Source of the DNA: Candidatus Merdivicinus excrementipullorum
Lineage (GTDB): Bacteria; Bacillota; Clostridia; Oscillospirales; Ruminococcaceae
DNA: 38,916 nt
Assembly: GCA_018716725.1 (NCBI GenBank)
Contig: DVJP01000043.1
Span: 1 to 38,916, forward strand
Reading direction: 5' to 3'
Position numbers and translations under genes: made by a program. Every line of letters begins with the position of its first letter. The first letter of the stretch is position 1. This document shows positions 10,251 to 17,764 of this stretch, piece after piece. The notes beneath the pieces are model-generated. The model did not search any database, was not told where the DNA came from, and saw nothing but the letters and a program-made list of their open reading frames with translations.

Positions 10251-10307
10251 ACGGATAGGAATTGAACCGCCCAAATAACAATATTGCGGGAACCTGCGAA
10301 ACAGAGG

Positions 10308-10370
10308 CGCAACTTGTTTGCGCCAGCCAAAGTTTGTCGCGGGGTACACTGCCGCGTCGCCGTAAACAAC
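10308..10370. repeat. GCGCAACTTGTTTGCGCC repeat module
   Basis: A hairpin GGCGCAA-CTTG-TTTGCGCC and the GC-rich stretch that follows. The same module is at about 34290-34345. Confidence 0.75.
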
Positions 10371-10399
10371 CAGTCAGAAAGAAGGCGAACCCTTACGAG

Positions 10400-10482
10400 A
10401 CGGCGCAGCTTGTCGCGCCGTTCCAGCGGTCGGTTTGGAGCTGTGCGGCCGCGTCGACTTATCAGCGGCGATTCGCCGCCTA
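10400..10482. repeat. Terminal block of composite repeat, abutting the ABC stop codon
   Basis: ACGGCGC...GCGCCGT followed by TCCAGCGGTCGG, then GCTGTGCGGCCGC (from 10440), then AGCGGCGATTCGCCGCCTA. The final TA belongs to the stop codon of the minus-strand ABC gene. The same sequence of motifs occurs at 36470-36571. Confidence 0.8.
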
Positions 10483-12252
10483 GTGGAACTGGGATTGGTA
10501 AAGATTGGCGTAATAACCGCCCTTGGCCATGAGCTGGGCGTGAGTCCCCTGCTCCACAATGTTTCCGCCGTCCACCACCAGAATATTGTCCGCATGCTGG
10601 ATGGTGGAAAGCCGGTGAGCGATGATAAAACAGGTTTTCCCCTTCATCAGTTCCTGCATAGCCGCCTGAATCTGGATTTCCGTCCGGGTGTCCACGTTGG
10701 AGGTGGCCTCGTCCAGAATCAGCATCTTGGCGTCCAGCAGCATGGCCCGGGCAATGGTGAGAAGCTGCTTCTGCCCCTGGGAAATGTTCACGCCGTCCTC
10801 GCTCAAATAAGTCTGGTACCCATCCGGCAGCTTCCGGATGTAGCTGTCAATTTTGGCGGCCTTGGCGGCGGCCGTCACTTCCTCCATGGTGGCCCCCGGC
10901 TTGCCGTAGGCGATGTTGTCAAAAATCGTCCCGTTAAACAGCCAGGTGTCCTGCAAAACCATGGCGTAAGAAAGCCGCAGGCTCTTGCGGGTCACATGCT
11001 GGATGTCGTGGCCGTCCACCGAAATCACGCCTCCCTGTGGGTCGTAAAACCGCATCAGCAGGTTGATGAGGGTGGTTTTGCCGGCGCCGGTGTGGCCCAC
11101 AATGGCCACGGTGCTGCCCGCCGGGGCAATCATATTTAAATCCGGAATAATGATTTTATCCGGGGTGTACCCAAAGCGGATGTTTTCCATTTTCACATCC
11201 CCACGAACATGGTCCAGGACGATAGCGTCCGGCGCATCGGCCTTTTCGGAAGGCTCATCCAGCAGCTGGAACACCCGGTCGGCGGCGGAACAGGCCGACT
11301 GAAGCTCGCTTAGGATATTGGCGGCCTCGTTAATGGGGCCGGAAAATTTCCGGGAATACAGGACGAAGGAGGAAATATCCCCTAAAGAAATTTTGGAATA
11401 AAGGTATAGCAGCGCGCCGAACACACTGACCAAAGACAGGGAAATGTTATTGATAAAGTTTACCGACGGGCCGGTGATGCTGCCGTAGTAATCCGCATTA
11501 TAAAAGGCGGTGACGGCCTCCTCATTTTTCTGGTCAAACCGGCTTTGCATGGTGGCTTCCTGATGGTAAGCCTTGGTGGTTTTGTGGCCGGAAATAATTT
11601 CCTCTGTAAAACCGTTCAATTCCCCCAGCTTCTCGGAACGCTTGTGGAAAAGGGGCCGCACCTTTTTGGTCCGGTACCGGGTAAAAAGGATGGAAGCCGG
11701 AACCGTCACAAAGAAAATGGTGACCAAAGGCGGCGAGAGCCGCACCATCATGATAAAGGAGCCTACCACCGTAATGACGCTGGTGCAGATCTGCAAAAGG
11801 TCGTTGGAAAGGGATGCGTTTACCGTGTCAATGTCGTAGGAAATCCGGCTTAAAATGTCGCCGGTCTGGTGGGTGTCGAAGTAGTTGACGGGCATATCCG
11901 CCAGCTTTTCAAAAACCTCTTTCCGCATCTGGTAAACGATTTTCTGGCTTAGATAGATCATCAAAGCCGACAGGATGTAAGAGAGCGCCGAGGATGCGGC
12001 GTAAAACACCGCCATGAGGAAGCAGTAATAAAACACCTGTTCAAAGATGACCGCGCCCTTCCCCGGCTCAATGGCGTCAATGGCGTAGCCGGACAGGGTC
12101 GGCCCCACCAGGGCCAGAAGGTTGCTGGCAATGGTCAGCATCAAAGCGGTGAACACCATCCCCTTGTGCCGCATGAGATAGGTCCCCAGCCGCAGAAGCA
12201 CCTTGCTTTTGGGCTGGCGCATCCTGGGTTCTTTCCGGATATAACTAGGCAA
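10480..12252 (-). CDS. ABC exporter, half-transporter with canonical ATP site (heterodimer partner)
   Basis: About 590 aa: an N-terminal six-helix exporter domain (about 1-320) and a C-terminal ATPase. The ATPase has Walker A GHTGAGKTT, Walker B MLILDEATSNVD with catalytic Glu, H-loop IIAHRLST, and an unusual signature NISQGQKQ in place of LSGGQ. In heterodimeric exporters (TM287/288, BmrCD, LmrCD type) one partner keeps the Glu and His and the other has lost them, as here. A TTG start at 12252 overlaps the upstream stop by 8 nt and has GGAGG 8 nt before it; an ATG at 12222 (580 aa) is the alternative. Probably drug or lipid export. Confidence 0.93.
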   Translation of the reverse strand: MPSYIRKEPRMRQPKSKVLLRLGTYLMRHKGMVFTALMLTIASNLLALVGPTLSGYAIDAIEPGKGAVIFEQVFYYCFLMAVFYAASSALSYILSALMIYLSQKIVYQMRKEVFEKLADMPVNYFDTHQTGDILSRISYDIDTVNASLSNDLLQICTSVITVVGSFIMMVRLSPPLVTIFFVTVPASILFTRYRTKKVRPLFHKRSEKLGELNGFTEEIISGHKTTKAYHQEATMQSRFDQKNEEAVTAFYNADYYGSITGPSVNFINNISLSLVSVFGALLYLYSKISLGDISSFVLYSRKFSGPINEAANILSELQSACSAADRVFQLLDEPSEKADAPDAIVLDHVRGDVKMENIRFGYTPDKIIIPDLNMIAPAGSTVAIVGHTGAGKTTLINLLMRFYDPQGGVISVDGHDIQHVTRKSLRLSYAMVLQDTWLFNGTIFDNIAYGKPGATMEEVTAAAKAAKIDSYIRKLPDGYQTYLSEDGVNISQGQKQLLTIARAMLLDAKMLILDEATSNVDTRTEIQIQAAMQELMKGKTCFIIAHRLSTIQHADNILVVDGGNIVEQGTHAQLMAKGGYYANLYQSQFH

Positions 12253-13960
12253 CGTTCCCGCCTCCCATCTGAGATTCACTGATTTCCCGGTAGTTTTCAC
12301 ATTCCTCCAAAAGCTCTTCATGGGCGCCGTAGCCGATTTCCTTGCCGTCCTCCAGCACTAAAATGTGGTCGGCGTGAAGGATGGAGCTGATGCGCTGGGC
12401 GATGATAATGGTGGTGGTCCCGGCATAGTGCTCCCGGATAGCCTGGCGCAGCTGGGAGTCGGTCTTGTAGTCTAAGGCGCTGGAGGAATCGTCCAGCACT
12501 AAGATCTCCGGCTTCCCCGCCAAGGCTCTGGCAATCAGCAGCCGCTGTTTCTGGCCGCCGCTTAAATTGGAGCCTTTGATGGCCAGCTCATAGTCAAACC
12601 GGCCCGGCAGCTCGTTGATAAATTCCAAAGCCTGGGCGTCCCGGGCAGCTTCCTCCAGCCTCTCCGGCGGGATATCCCGGCCAAAGGAGATATTTTCCGC
12701 CACAGTGTCGGCAAACAGCACGTCGTGCTGGAACACGATGCCGAATTTGGTGTGCAGCTCCTCCGGCGGGATGGAAGAAACTTCCCGGCCGTCGATGAAA
12801 ATTTTCCCGCTGTCCGCCTCATAAAGGCGCATAAGCAGGTTGATAATGGCAGTCTTGCCGGAACCCGTGGCCCCGATAATCCCCAAGGTCTCCCCTTTTT
12901 TCAGGGAAAAGCTGATGTCGGACAGGGTTTCCTCTGTGCCGGAATAGGAAAAGCTCACATGGCGGAAGGCCACATGCTCCTCCCTATCGTCCTGTTCTCC
13001 TTCTTTCACCTGCAAATCCTCCAGGGTGTCCAGCACCTGGCTGATGCGCCCGGCAGAAGCGCTGCCCTTGGAATACATGACGAACATCCGGTTGACGGAC
13101 AGCATGGCGTTTAAGATAATGGTAAAATAGCTCATAAAGGCGATGATCTTCCCCGCCTGGCTCACCCCGGCGTTGACCCGGTAGGCGCCAACCAAAATAA
13201 TCAGGGTAAGGCCCAAATTTAAAATTAGGTTGACGCTGGGGTTGGTGACGGCCATGGTAAGGCCGGCCTTCTTCTCCCGGCCCACCACGTCCTGGTTGAC
13301 CTCGTCAAAGCGGTTTTTCTCATAATCGGTTTTGGACAGGGCCTTGATGACCCGGATGCCGATGATGTTTTCCCGCACCACCTGAACCATCCGGTCCACG
13401 CCCTTTTGCAGGCTGGTGTAAAGGGGCACGCCCTTCCGGGACACCACCACCAGGATCACGGCCAAAAAGGGCAGGGTGGCCACCAAAAGCAAAGCCAGCA
13501 CCGGCTCCAGGGTCAGAGTCACCACAATCCCGCCGATGAGCAGGATCGGCGCTCGGATGCCCAGCCGCTGCATCATCCCCACCATGCTGTGGATATTGTA
13601 GCTGTCGGAGGTAATCCGGGAAATCAGGGACGGGATGGAAAATCCGTCCACCTGGGCGCAGGACAGGCCGGAAATCTTGTGGAACAGGTCGTGGCGGATA
13701 TTCTCCACCGTGCATTTGGACACCCACCCGGCAATCCGGTTGGCCATGACGTTGGTGAGCCAGGCGGCCACGGAACAGAACAGCATGATGCCGCCCCAAA
13801 GGAAAATCAATCCGATGCTGCGGGTGGGAATGACATTATCAATAATATACGCCAGACACCAGGGGATCAGTAAATCCATAATGGCCCCGATAAATTTAAT
13901 GGTCATGCCGCCGGTCATCTTCCACACATAGGGGCGCAGGTAGGAAAAGAGCATCCTCAT
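12245..13960 (-). CDS. ABC exporter, half-transporter with degenerate ATP site (heterodimer partner)
   Basis: A 571-aa membrane-ATPase fusion. The membrane domain covers about 1-310. The ATPase has Walker A GATGSGKTA and a canonical LSGGQKQR. However, Walker B ends LVLDDSSSALD, with Asp where the catalytic Glu should be, and the switch histidine is Gln (IIAQRISS). This is the degenerate-site signature of the TM287-like subunit. Its intact LSGGQ completes the active site of the partner's Walker A, while the partner's ISQGQ faces this degenerate site. It starts within the marR stop codon (ATGA overlap), so the three genes are one operon. Confidence 0.95.
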   Translation of the reverse strand: MRMLFSYLRPYVWKMTGGMTIKFIGAIMDLLIPWCLAYIIDNVIPTRSIGLIFLWGGIMLFCSVAAWLTNVMANRIAGWVSKCTVENIRHDLFHKISGLSCAQVDGFSIPSLISRITSDSYNIHSMVGMMQRLGIRAPILLIGGIVVTLTLEPVLALLLVATLPFLAVILVVVSRKGVPLYTSLQKGVDRMVQVVRENIIGIRVIKALSKTDYEKNRFDEVNQDVVGREKKAGLTMAVTNPSVNLILNLGLTLIILVGAYRVNAGVSQAGKIIAFMSYFTIILNAMLSVNRMFVMYSKGSASAGRISQVLDTLEDLQVKEGEQDDREEHVAFRHVSFSYSGTEETLSDISFSLKKGETLGIIGATGSGKTAIINLLMRLYEADSGKIFIDGREVSSIPPEELHTKFGIVFQHDVLFADTVAENISFGRDIPPERLEEAARDAQALEFINELPGRFDYELAIKGSNLSGGQKQRLLIARALAGKPEILVLDDSSSALDYKTDSQLRQAIREHYAGTTTIIIAQRISSILHADHILVLEDGKEIGYGAHEELLEECENYREISESQMGGGNVA

Positions 13961-14427
13961 CCTTTTTCACCGCCTTCCAGCGGCTCCTTCTCCCTGGCAA
14001 GCCGCTTGTCGGCATAAGCCGCCGCTTTTTCCAGAACCCGTTCCAGCAGGCTGTCCAGCTGTTCCCGCTCCTCATCGGTAAAATCCTCCGTAAGGTAATG
14101 CCGCCAGTCAGCCAGCACCTGCTGGATGTAAGGGTACACCTCCATGGCCCTTTCCGTGGGGTACACCCGCATCACCCGCCGGTCCTTTGCATCCGGTTCC
14201 CGGCGGACAAAGCCGTTCTGCTCCAAAGAGGCTAGCTGCCGGGCCACGTTGGATTTGTTAATCAAAATCTGCCGGGACATCTGCTCCTGGGAGATGCCGG
14301 GGTTGCGGCAGACATTGGAAATGTACACATACTGCCCGCCGTTTAACCCCACTTCCGCCAGCCGTTCGCTGCGGTAAAGCTGGGAGCACCTTGCGGTGCG
14401 GCTGATACAGCGCATAAATGACTCCAT
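13957..14427 (-). CDS. MarR-family transcriptional regulator
   Basis: A 156-aa winged-helix protein with the MarR core: SQEQMSRQILINKSNVARQLASLEQNGFV (recognition helix region) and the wing RREPDAKDRRVMRVYPT. It is flanked by dimerisation helices and has a charged C-terminus. Members usually repress adjacent efflux genes and release DNA on binding small molecules. SD GAGGGAAGG lies 7 nt upstream. It leads the ABC exporter operon, and an inverted repeat sits at its transcription start, so autoregulation plus control of the exporter is the natural reading. The inducer is unknown. Confidence 0.93.
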   Translation of the reverse strand: MESFMRCISRTARCSQLYRSERLAEVGLNGGQYVYISNVCRNPGISQEQMSRQILINKSNVARQLASLEQNGFVRREPDAKDRRVMRVYPTERAMEVYPYIQQVLADWRHYLTEDFTDEEREQLDSLLERVLEKAAAYADKRLAREKEPLEGGEKG

Positions 14428-14451
14428 AAAAGAACCTTCCCTCTTCAGATT

Positions 14452-14504
14452 GTTGCGAGTGCAACTTCTTTTTTTAGTATACCGTTCCCTCTGGAATTTG
14501 TCAA
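14452..14504 (-). promoter_or_regulatory. marR-ABC promoter with overlapping palindromic operator
   Basis: On the minus strand TTGACA (14499-14504), 17-nt spacer and TATACT (14476-14481). Just downstream, at the expected start of transcription, is GTTGC-GAGT-GCAAC (14452-14465), a palindrome of MarR-site size. Repressor bound there would block initiation or promoter escape. Confidence 0.85.
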
Positions 14505-14630
14505 GCGGCGGCGCGGCATTTTCGTTAAAAATATAAGAATGCGGACACGATTCCTTTACGAAAAGTTCACTCCCTTTTGGGAGGATTGTGTTATACTAAT
14601 AACATCAACAAACGAAATGAGGGTATTTTC

Positions 14631-15044
14631 TTGAACTGGCTTCGGAATTTTATGATGGGCCGGTATGGGCTGGACCAGATGACCGTGGGCCTGCTGGTGG
14701 GAATGATGGTTTTCTCACTCCTGTCCTCCCTGACCTGGTTTTTGCCGCTTTATTTGATTAGCATTGCGCTGATGATCTGGGCTGTTTTCCGGGTTTTTTC
14801 CCGCAACACTGCCGCCAGAGCCAGGGAAAATGAAAAATTCCTGGTTTTTTGGAACCAGGTAAAAAAATGGTGGAACGGGGTCCGGCAGTGGTTTGCCAAG
14901 CAGAAGCGCAAATGGGACGACCGCAAAACCCATGTGTATTTCCGCTGTCCCAACTGCAAAAAGGAACTGCGGGTTCCCAAAGGCAAGGGCAAGCTGGAAG
15001 TCACCTGTCCCCTCTGCCGCAGCAAATTTATCAAGAAAACTTAA
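14631..15044 (+). CDS. Small membrane protein with C-terminal zinc ribbon
   Basis: A 137-aa protein of a Clostridia family that I recognise by pattern but cannot name. The N-terminus (MNWLRNFMMGRYGLDQM) is followed by two hydrophobic segments (about 17-35 and 37-54), a basic/aromatic helix, and a zinc ribbon with FRCPNCKKELRVPKGKGK and TCPLCRSKF (two CxxC pairs near residues 107-129). The TTG at 14631 is preferred: GAGGG lies about 8 nt upstream and the family's N-terminus begins there, whereas the ATG at 14577 would put the promoter-like TTATACT (14591-14597) inside the gene. Role unknown; a terminator follows. Confidence 0.8.
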   Translation: MNWLRNFMMGRYGLDQMTVGLLVGMMVFSLLSSLTWFLPLYLISIALMIWAVFRVFSRNTAARARENEKFLVFWNQVKKWWNGVRQWFAKQKRKWDDRKTHVYFRCPNCKKELRVPKGKGKLEVTCPLCRSKFIKKT

Positions 15045-15075
15045 ACTTCGCCTCCTAATTATTTCTTCTATACCA

Positions 15076-15106
15076 GACCCCCTGGGGATTCGCTCCCCAG
15101 GGGGTC
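15076..15106 (+). terminator. Terminator after the zinc-ribbon gene
   Basis: A perfect 13-bp stem (15076-15088 with 15094-15106), TTCGC loop, followed by CTTCTTGCTT. Confidence 0.9.
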
Positions 15107-15149
15107 CTTCTTGCTTCATAAAAGGCAGACGCCGTCTTTCCCTAAAAAA

Positions 15150-15234
15150 TAGTAGGGGCCGGGTTGCCCGGCCCGGCAGTACACCAGTATAGTGTCCGCG
15201 ATTTTCAGAAACATCCCAAAAACGGGCGGACACT
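15150..15234. repeat. Hairpin repeat units (locus D)
   Basis: 15150-15176 is a GTAGGGG unit with GGGCCGGG-TTG-CCCGGCCC arms, the same design as units in loci A, C and E. Next to it AGTGTCCGC (15190-15198) pairs with GCGGACACT (15226-15234) across a 27-nt loop. Both lie just beyond the stop of the minus-strand pepC gene. Confidence 0.7.
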
Positions 15235-15261
15235 GAACGTTCGTCTGCTAAAATATCTAAA

Positions 15262-16590
15262 TTACCGCGCCAGAGAGCCCATAGGGTCCCAGGGGGCCAG
15301 CTCGATAAGTTCCTGGTTCAGGTCATAGGCCTCCAGGTATTCCCGGCGGATCACAGCCTGGTAGACAAACTCGTCAAACCAGCTGTCGCTGGCGATGTAA
15401 TAGCCCTTTTCGCCCCGGTCGTCCCCCCAGCTGTTCTCGATTTTCCAGCGGTTGGGCTTGCCGTCCGTAAGGTTCACCCCGGTGATGACCATGGCGTGGC
15501 ACATGCAGCTGTCCCGGTAATCCAGCCGTTCTTCTTTGGTCAGGGCCAAATCCAGGCCGGTTAAAAGCTCGTACTCAAAGGACTTATCGTCCCAGGTTCC
15601 GCCAGCACGGTCGCCGAATTTGCCCACATCGCTGCCAAACCAGACTACTTCCCCAGCCTGAAGCTGGCGGATAATCAGCGCCTTCATTTCCTCCATGGGA
15701 AGGTTCAGGTAGGCCACCTTCTGCCCTTCGGCCACATTGCCCAGATATTTCACCGTATACATTTTGTGATAGGGTTTATCCTGGGTGGGGGCGTCAATAA
15801 TGCTTAAATAGGCGTCCAAATCCATGTCCACATACTTTTCAAAAAAGCTCTTGGGAGTCAGTCCCCGGTCGATATGATATTCCTTGTCCTTATCCGCATA
15901 CTCAAAGTCGAAGGTTTCCGGCGGCATCCCGTAGCAGATGCACAGGAAATCGAAAGCCTGCTTTAAAAGCTCCTGTTTTTTGGCTAAGACTGCGGCTTCC
16001 CCCGGGTTTTCCCGGCAGAGCTTCCGCAAAGCGGCGGCCCCCGCCTTTAAATTGGTGTTTAACAGGCGGTTCATGGAGCCGGTGCTGCTGCTCTGGCAGG
16101 TTTCGGGCATGGCGTGCTTGGGCACAACGCCGTATTTTTTCACGATGTTCACAAACATGTCCCACTGGCCGCCGTCATGGACGCCGGTTTGCAGCAGGTA
16201 GGTGACGGTGCGGTCGTCGGTGGGCAGCTCCGCCGTGTCCAGGATGCAGTCGTAAAAATAATTGACCCGCTCAAATTTGTCCCAAAAAGCGCAGTAGCTC
16301 TGGGACAGCTCAAACTGCTCCAAATTGAGCTTTGCGGCCACCCGCTCCCGCAGCACGTTTAAAGCGGCGAACATCCAGCAGCGGCCGCTGGATTTCTGAT
16401 TGGTAGCGGACATGGTGGGGATTTCCACCGAAAAATGGTGGTGCAGCCGGGCGGCCTCCATGCCGCAGAAGGCGATTTCCGCCAGGTCCGTCTTGGAAGC
16501 CGCGTTGGCGGCTGCCCGCAGGGATTTATCGGCTGCAAACCCTTTCCGGAAAGCTTCCAAGGTTTGTGCAGCAACAGGGAATTGTTTCAT
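15262..16590 (-). CDS. pepC: C1-family aminopeptidase (PepC / bleomycin hydrolase)
   Basis: A 442-aa papain-fold cytoplasmic aminopeptidase of the bleomycin-hydrolase family, which forms self-compartmentalised hexamers and trims peptides from the N-terminus. The catalytic triad is visible: Cys71 in SGRCWMFAALN, His365 in CHAMVITGVN, Asn386 in KIENSWGDD. The C-terminus PWDPMGSLAR resembles the conserved tail that reaches into the active site. It is one residue longer (Arg) than the usual ...LA ending. An ATG at 16590 is preferred: AGGAG lies 10 nt upstream, while the in-frame GTG at 16599 has no room for an SD. Confidence 0.95.
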   Translation of the reverse strand: MKQFPVAAQTLEAFRKGFAADKSLRAAANAASKTDLAEIAFCGMEAARLHHHFSVEIPTMSATNQKSSGRCWMFAALNVLRERVAAKLNLEQFELSQSYCAFWDKFERVNYFYDCILDTAELPTDDRTVTYLLQTGVHDGGQWDMFVNIVKKYGVVPKHAMPETCQSSSTGSMNRLLNTNLKAGAAALRKLCRENPGEAAVLAKKQELLKQAFDFLCICYGMPPETFDFEYADKDKEYHIDRGLTPKSFFEKYVDMDLDAYLSIIDAPTQDKPYHKMYTVKYLGNVAEGQKVAYLNLPMEEMKALIIRQLQAGEVVWFGSDVGKFGDRAGGTWDDKSFEYELLTGLDLALTKEERLDYRDSCMCHAMVITGVNLTDGKPNRWKIENSWGDDRGEKGYYIASDSWFDEFVYQAVIRREYLEAYDLNQELIELAPWDPMGSLAR

Positions 16591-16626
16591 CAAAATCACG
16601 CTCCTAATCGTTGGGATTCTGATTTG

Positions 16627-16654
16627 ATTATAGCACAGCCCGCCGGTTTTGCAA
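16627..16654 (-). promoter_or_regulatory. pepC promoter
   Basis: On the minus strand TTGCAA (16649-16654), 16-nt spacer, TATAAT (16627-16632), about 37 nt before the start codon. Confidence 0.8.
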
Positions 16655-16754
16655 GGGAAATTTCATAATTCTGTAAAAAAGCGCAACAAAATCCTCCTAT
16701 TTTTGACACATATAAAGGGAAAGATGCAAAAAAGATAAAAAGTCTGCAAAAATG

Positions 16755-16784
16755 TTGCGTCCGGATTGCATTTTGTATTATAAT
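16755..16784 (+). promoter_or_regulatory. Promoter of the GT2/membrane-protein pair
   Basis: TTGCGT (16755-16760), 18-nt spacer, TATAAT (16779-16784), about 54 nt before the glycosyltransferase ATG. Confidence 0.75.
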
Positions 16785-16837
16785 AAATCTTATGCGAGAA
16801 AGAAAAAGCGCCTGGGACGCTCGAAAGGAGAAAGAGC

Positions 16838-17746
16838 ATGGATTGTATTACGGTGGTAGTCCCCTGTTACAATGAGCAGGAAGTGCTGCCGGTATTTTAC
16901 AAAGAGATTTGCCGAACAGCGGAAAAAATGGCCGGACAGGCCCGTTTTGAATTCTTGTTTATAGACGACGGCTCCAAGGACCGGACAAAGGAAATTCTAA
17001 AGGAACTGCGCCAAACAGACCCTCGGGTGTGCTATCTTTCCTTTTCCAGGAACTTCGGAAAGGAAGCCGGCATATACGCGGGCCTTCAGCACGCCTCCGG
17101 AGATTATGTGGCGGTTATGGACGCGGATTTGCAGCACCCTCCCGCCTTCCTGCCCCAAATGTATGAGGCGGTGGTTTCCGGGGAGTACGACTGCGCCTCC
17201 ACCCGGAGGGTCAGCCGCAAAGGGGAAAAGCCCCTGCGCTCCCTCTTCGCCCGGATGTTCTATAAGGTAAACAACGCCTTTTCCCAGGTGAAAATGGTGG
17301 AGGGCGCCCAGGATTTCCGGTTTATGTCCCGGCAGATGGTGGACGCCGTTTTGGAATTGTCCGAGCGCAACCGCTTTACCAAGGGGATTTTCAACTGGGT
17401 GGGCTTCCGGACCAAATATCTGGAATATGAAAATGTGGAACGGGCGGCCGGGCAGACCAAATGGTCCTTTTGGGGACTGCTTCGGTATTCCCTGGAAGGC
17501 ATCCTGGCCTTTTCCGCCGCGCCGCTGCTTCTGGCTCCCATTCTGGGCGGATGTTTCCTGCTGGCGGGCTTTGTGATGCTGATTTTGCATCTCTGTTCCC
17601 TGGATGTGAGCCTTTTGTGCGCGGCTCTGTTTTTAGTGGGCGGGGCGCAGCTTTTATGCATTGGGATTTTGGGGGCGTATTTCTCCAAAATGTATTGGGA
17701 AGTCAAAAAACGCCCCATTTACATCCTGAAAGAAATCCAAAAATAG
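16838..17746 (+). CDS. Family 2 glycosyltransferase, polyprenyl-phosphate (GtrB/DPM1-like) type
   Basis: A 302-aa protein with a cytoplasmic GT2 domain (about 1-230): VVPCYNEQE, the nucleotide-binding FIDDGSKDRT, FSRNFGKEAGIYAGL and the metal-binding DADLQHPP. It is followed by two C-terminal membrane segments (about 225-290) and a basic end (KKRPIYILKE). This is the GtrB/bactoprenol-phosphate glucosyltransferase layout, which charges undecaprenyl phosphate with a sugar on the inner face of the membrane. SD AAAGGAG lies 8 nt upstream. The polytopic gene 18 nt downstream is the likely acceptor enzyme. The sugar cannot be told. Confidence 0.92.
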   Translation: MDCITVVVPCYNEQEVLPVFYKEICRTAEKMAGQARFEFLFIDDGSKDRTKEILKELRQTDPRVCYLSFSRNFGKEAGIYAGLQHASGDYVAVMDADLQHPPAFLPQMYEAVVSGEYDCASTRRVSRKGEKPLRSLFARMFYKVNNAFSQVKMVEGAQDFRFMSRQMVDAVLELSERNRFTKGIFNWVGFRTKYLEYENVERAAGQTKWSFWGLLRYSLEGILAFSAAPLLLAPILGGCFLLAGFVMLILHLCSLDVSLLCAALFLVGGAQLLCIGILGAYFSKMYWEVKKRPIYILKEIQK

Positions 17747-17764
17747 CGGCCAAAGGAGGGTCCC

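Larger units (their letters stand above)
10041..10482. repeat. Composite palindromic repeat element (locus A)
   Basis: About 440 nt with no supportable gene, made of successive hairpin modules: 10041-10057 (half unit ending CCCCTACA), 10086-10110, 10140-10169, 10194-10250, 10308-10370, 10400-10430, 10440-10453 and 10463-10482. The order matches locus E at 36402-36571 with an extra block at about 10251-10400. The last module ends at the stop codon of the minus-strand ABC gene, so the element also forms its 3' untranslated region and probably its terminator. Confidence 0.8.

Noticed and set aside
10041-10482. CRISPR array
   Set aside because: Repeats are unequal in length and sequence, spacing is irregular, there are no uniform spacers and no cas genes nearby.
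12253-12321. Longer start for the second ABC subunit
   Set aside because: It would overlap the upstream ABC gene by 77 nt, lacks an SD and adds residues that look like a shifted reading of the upstream gene.
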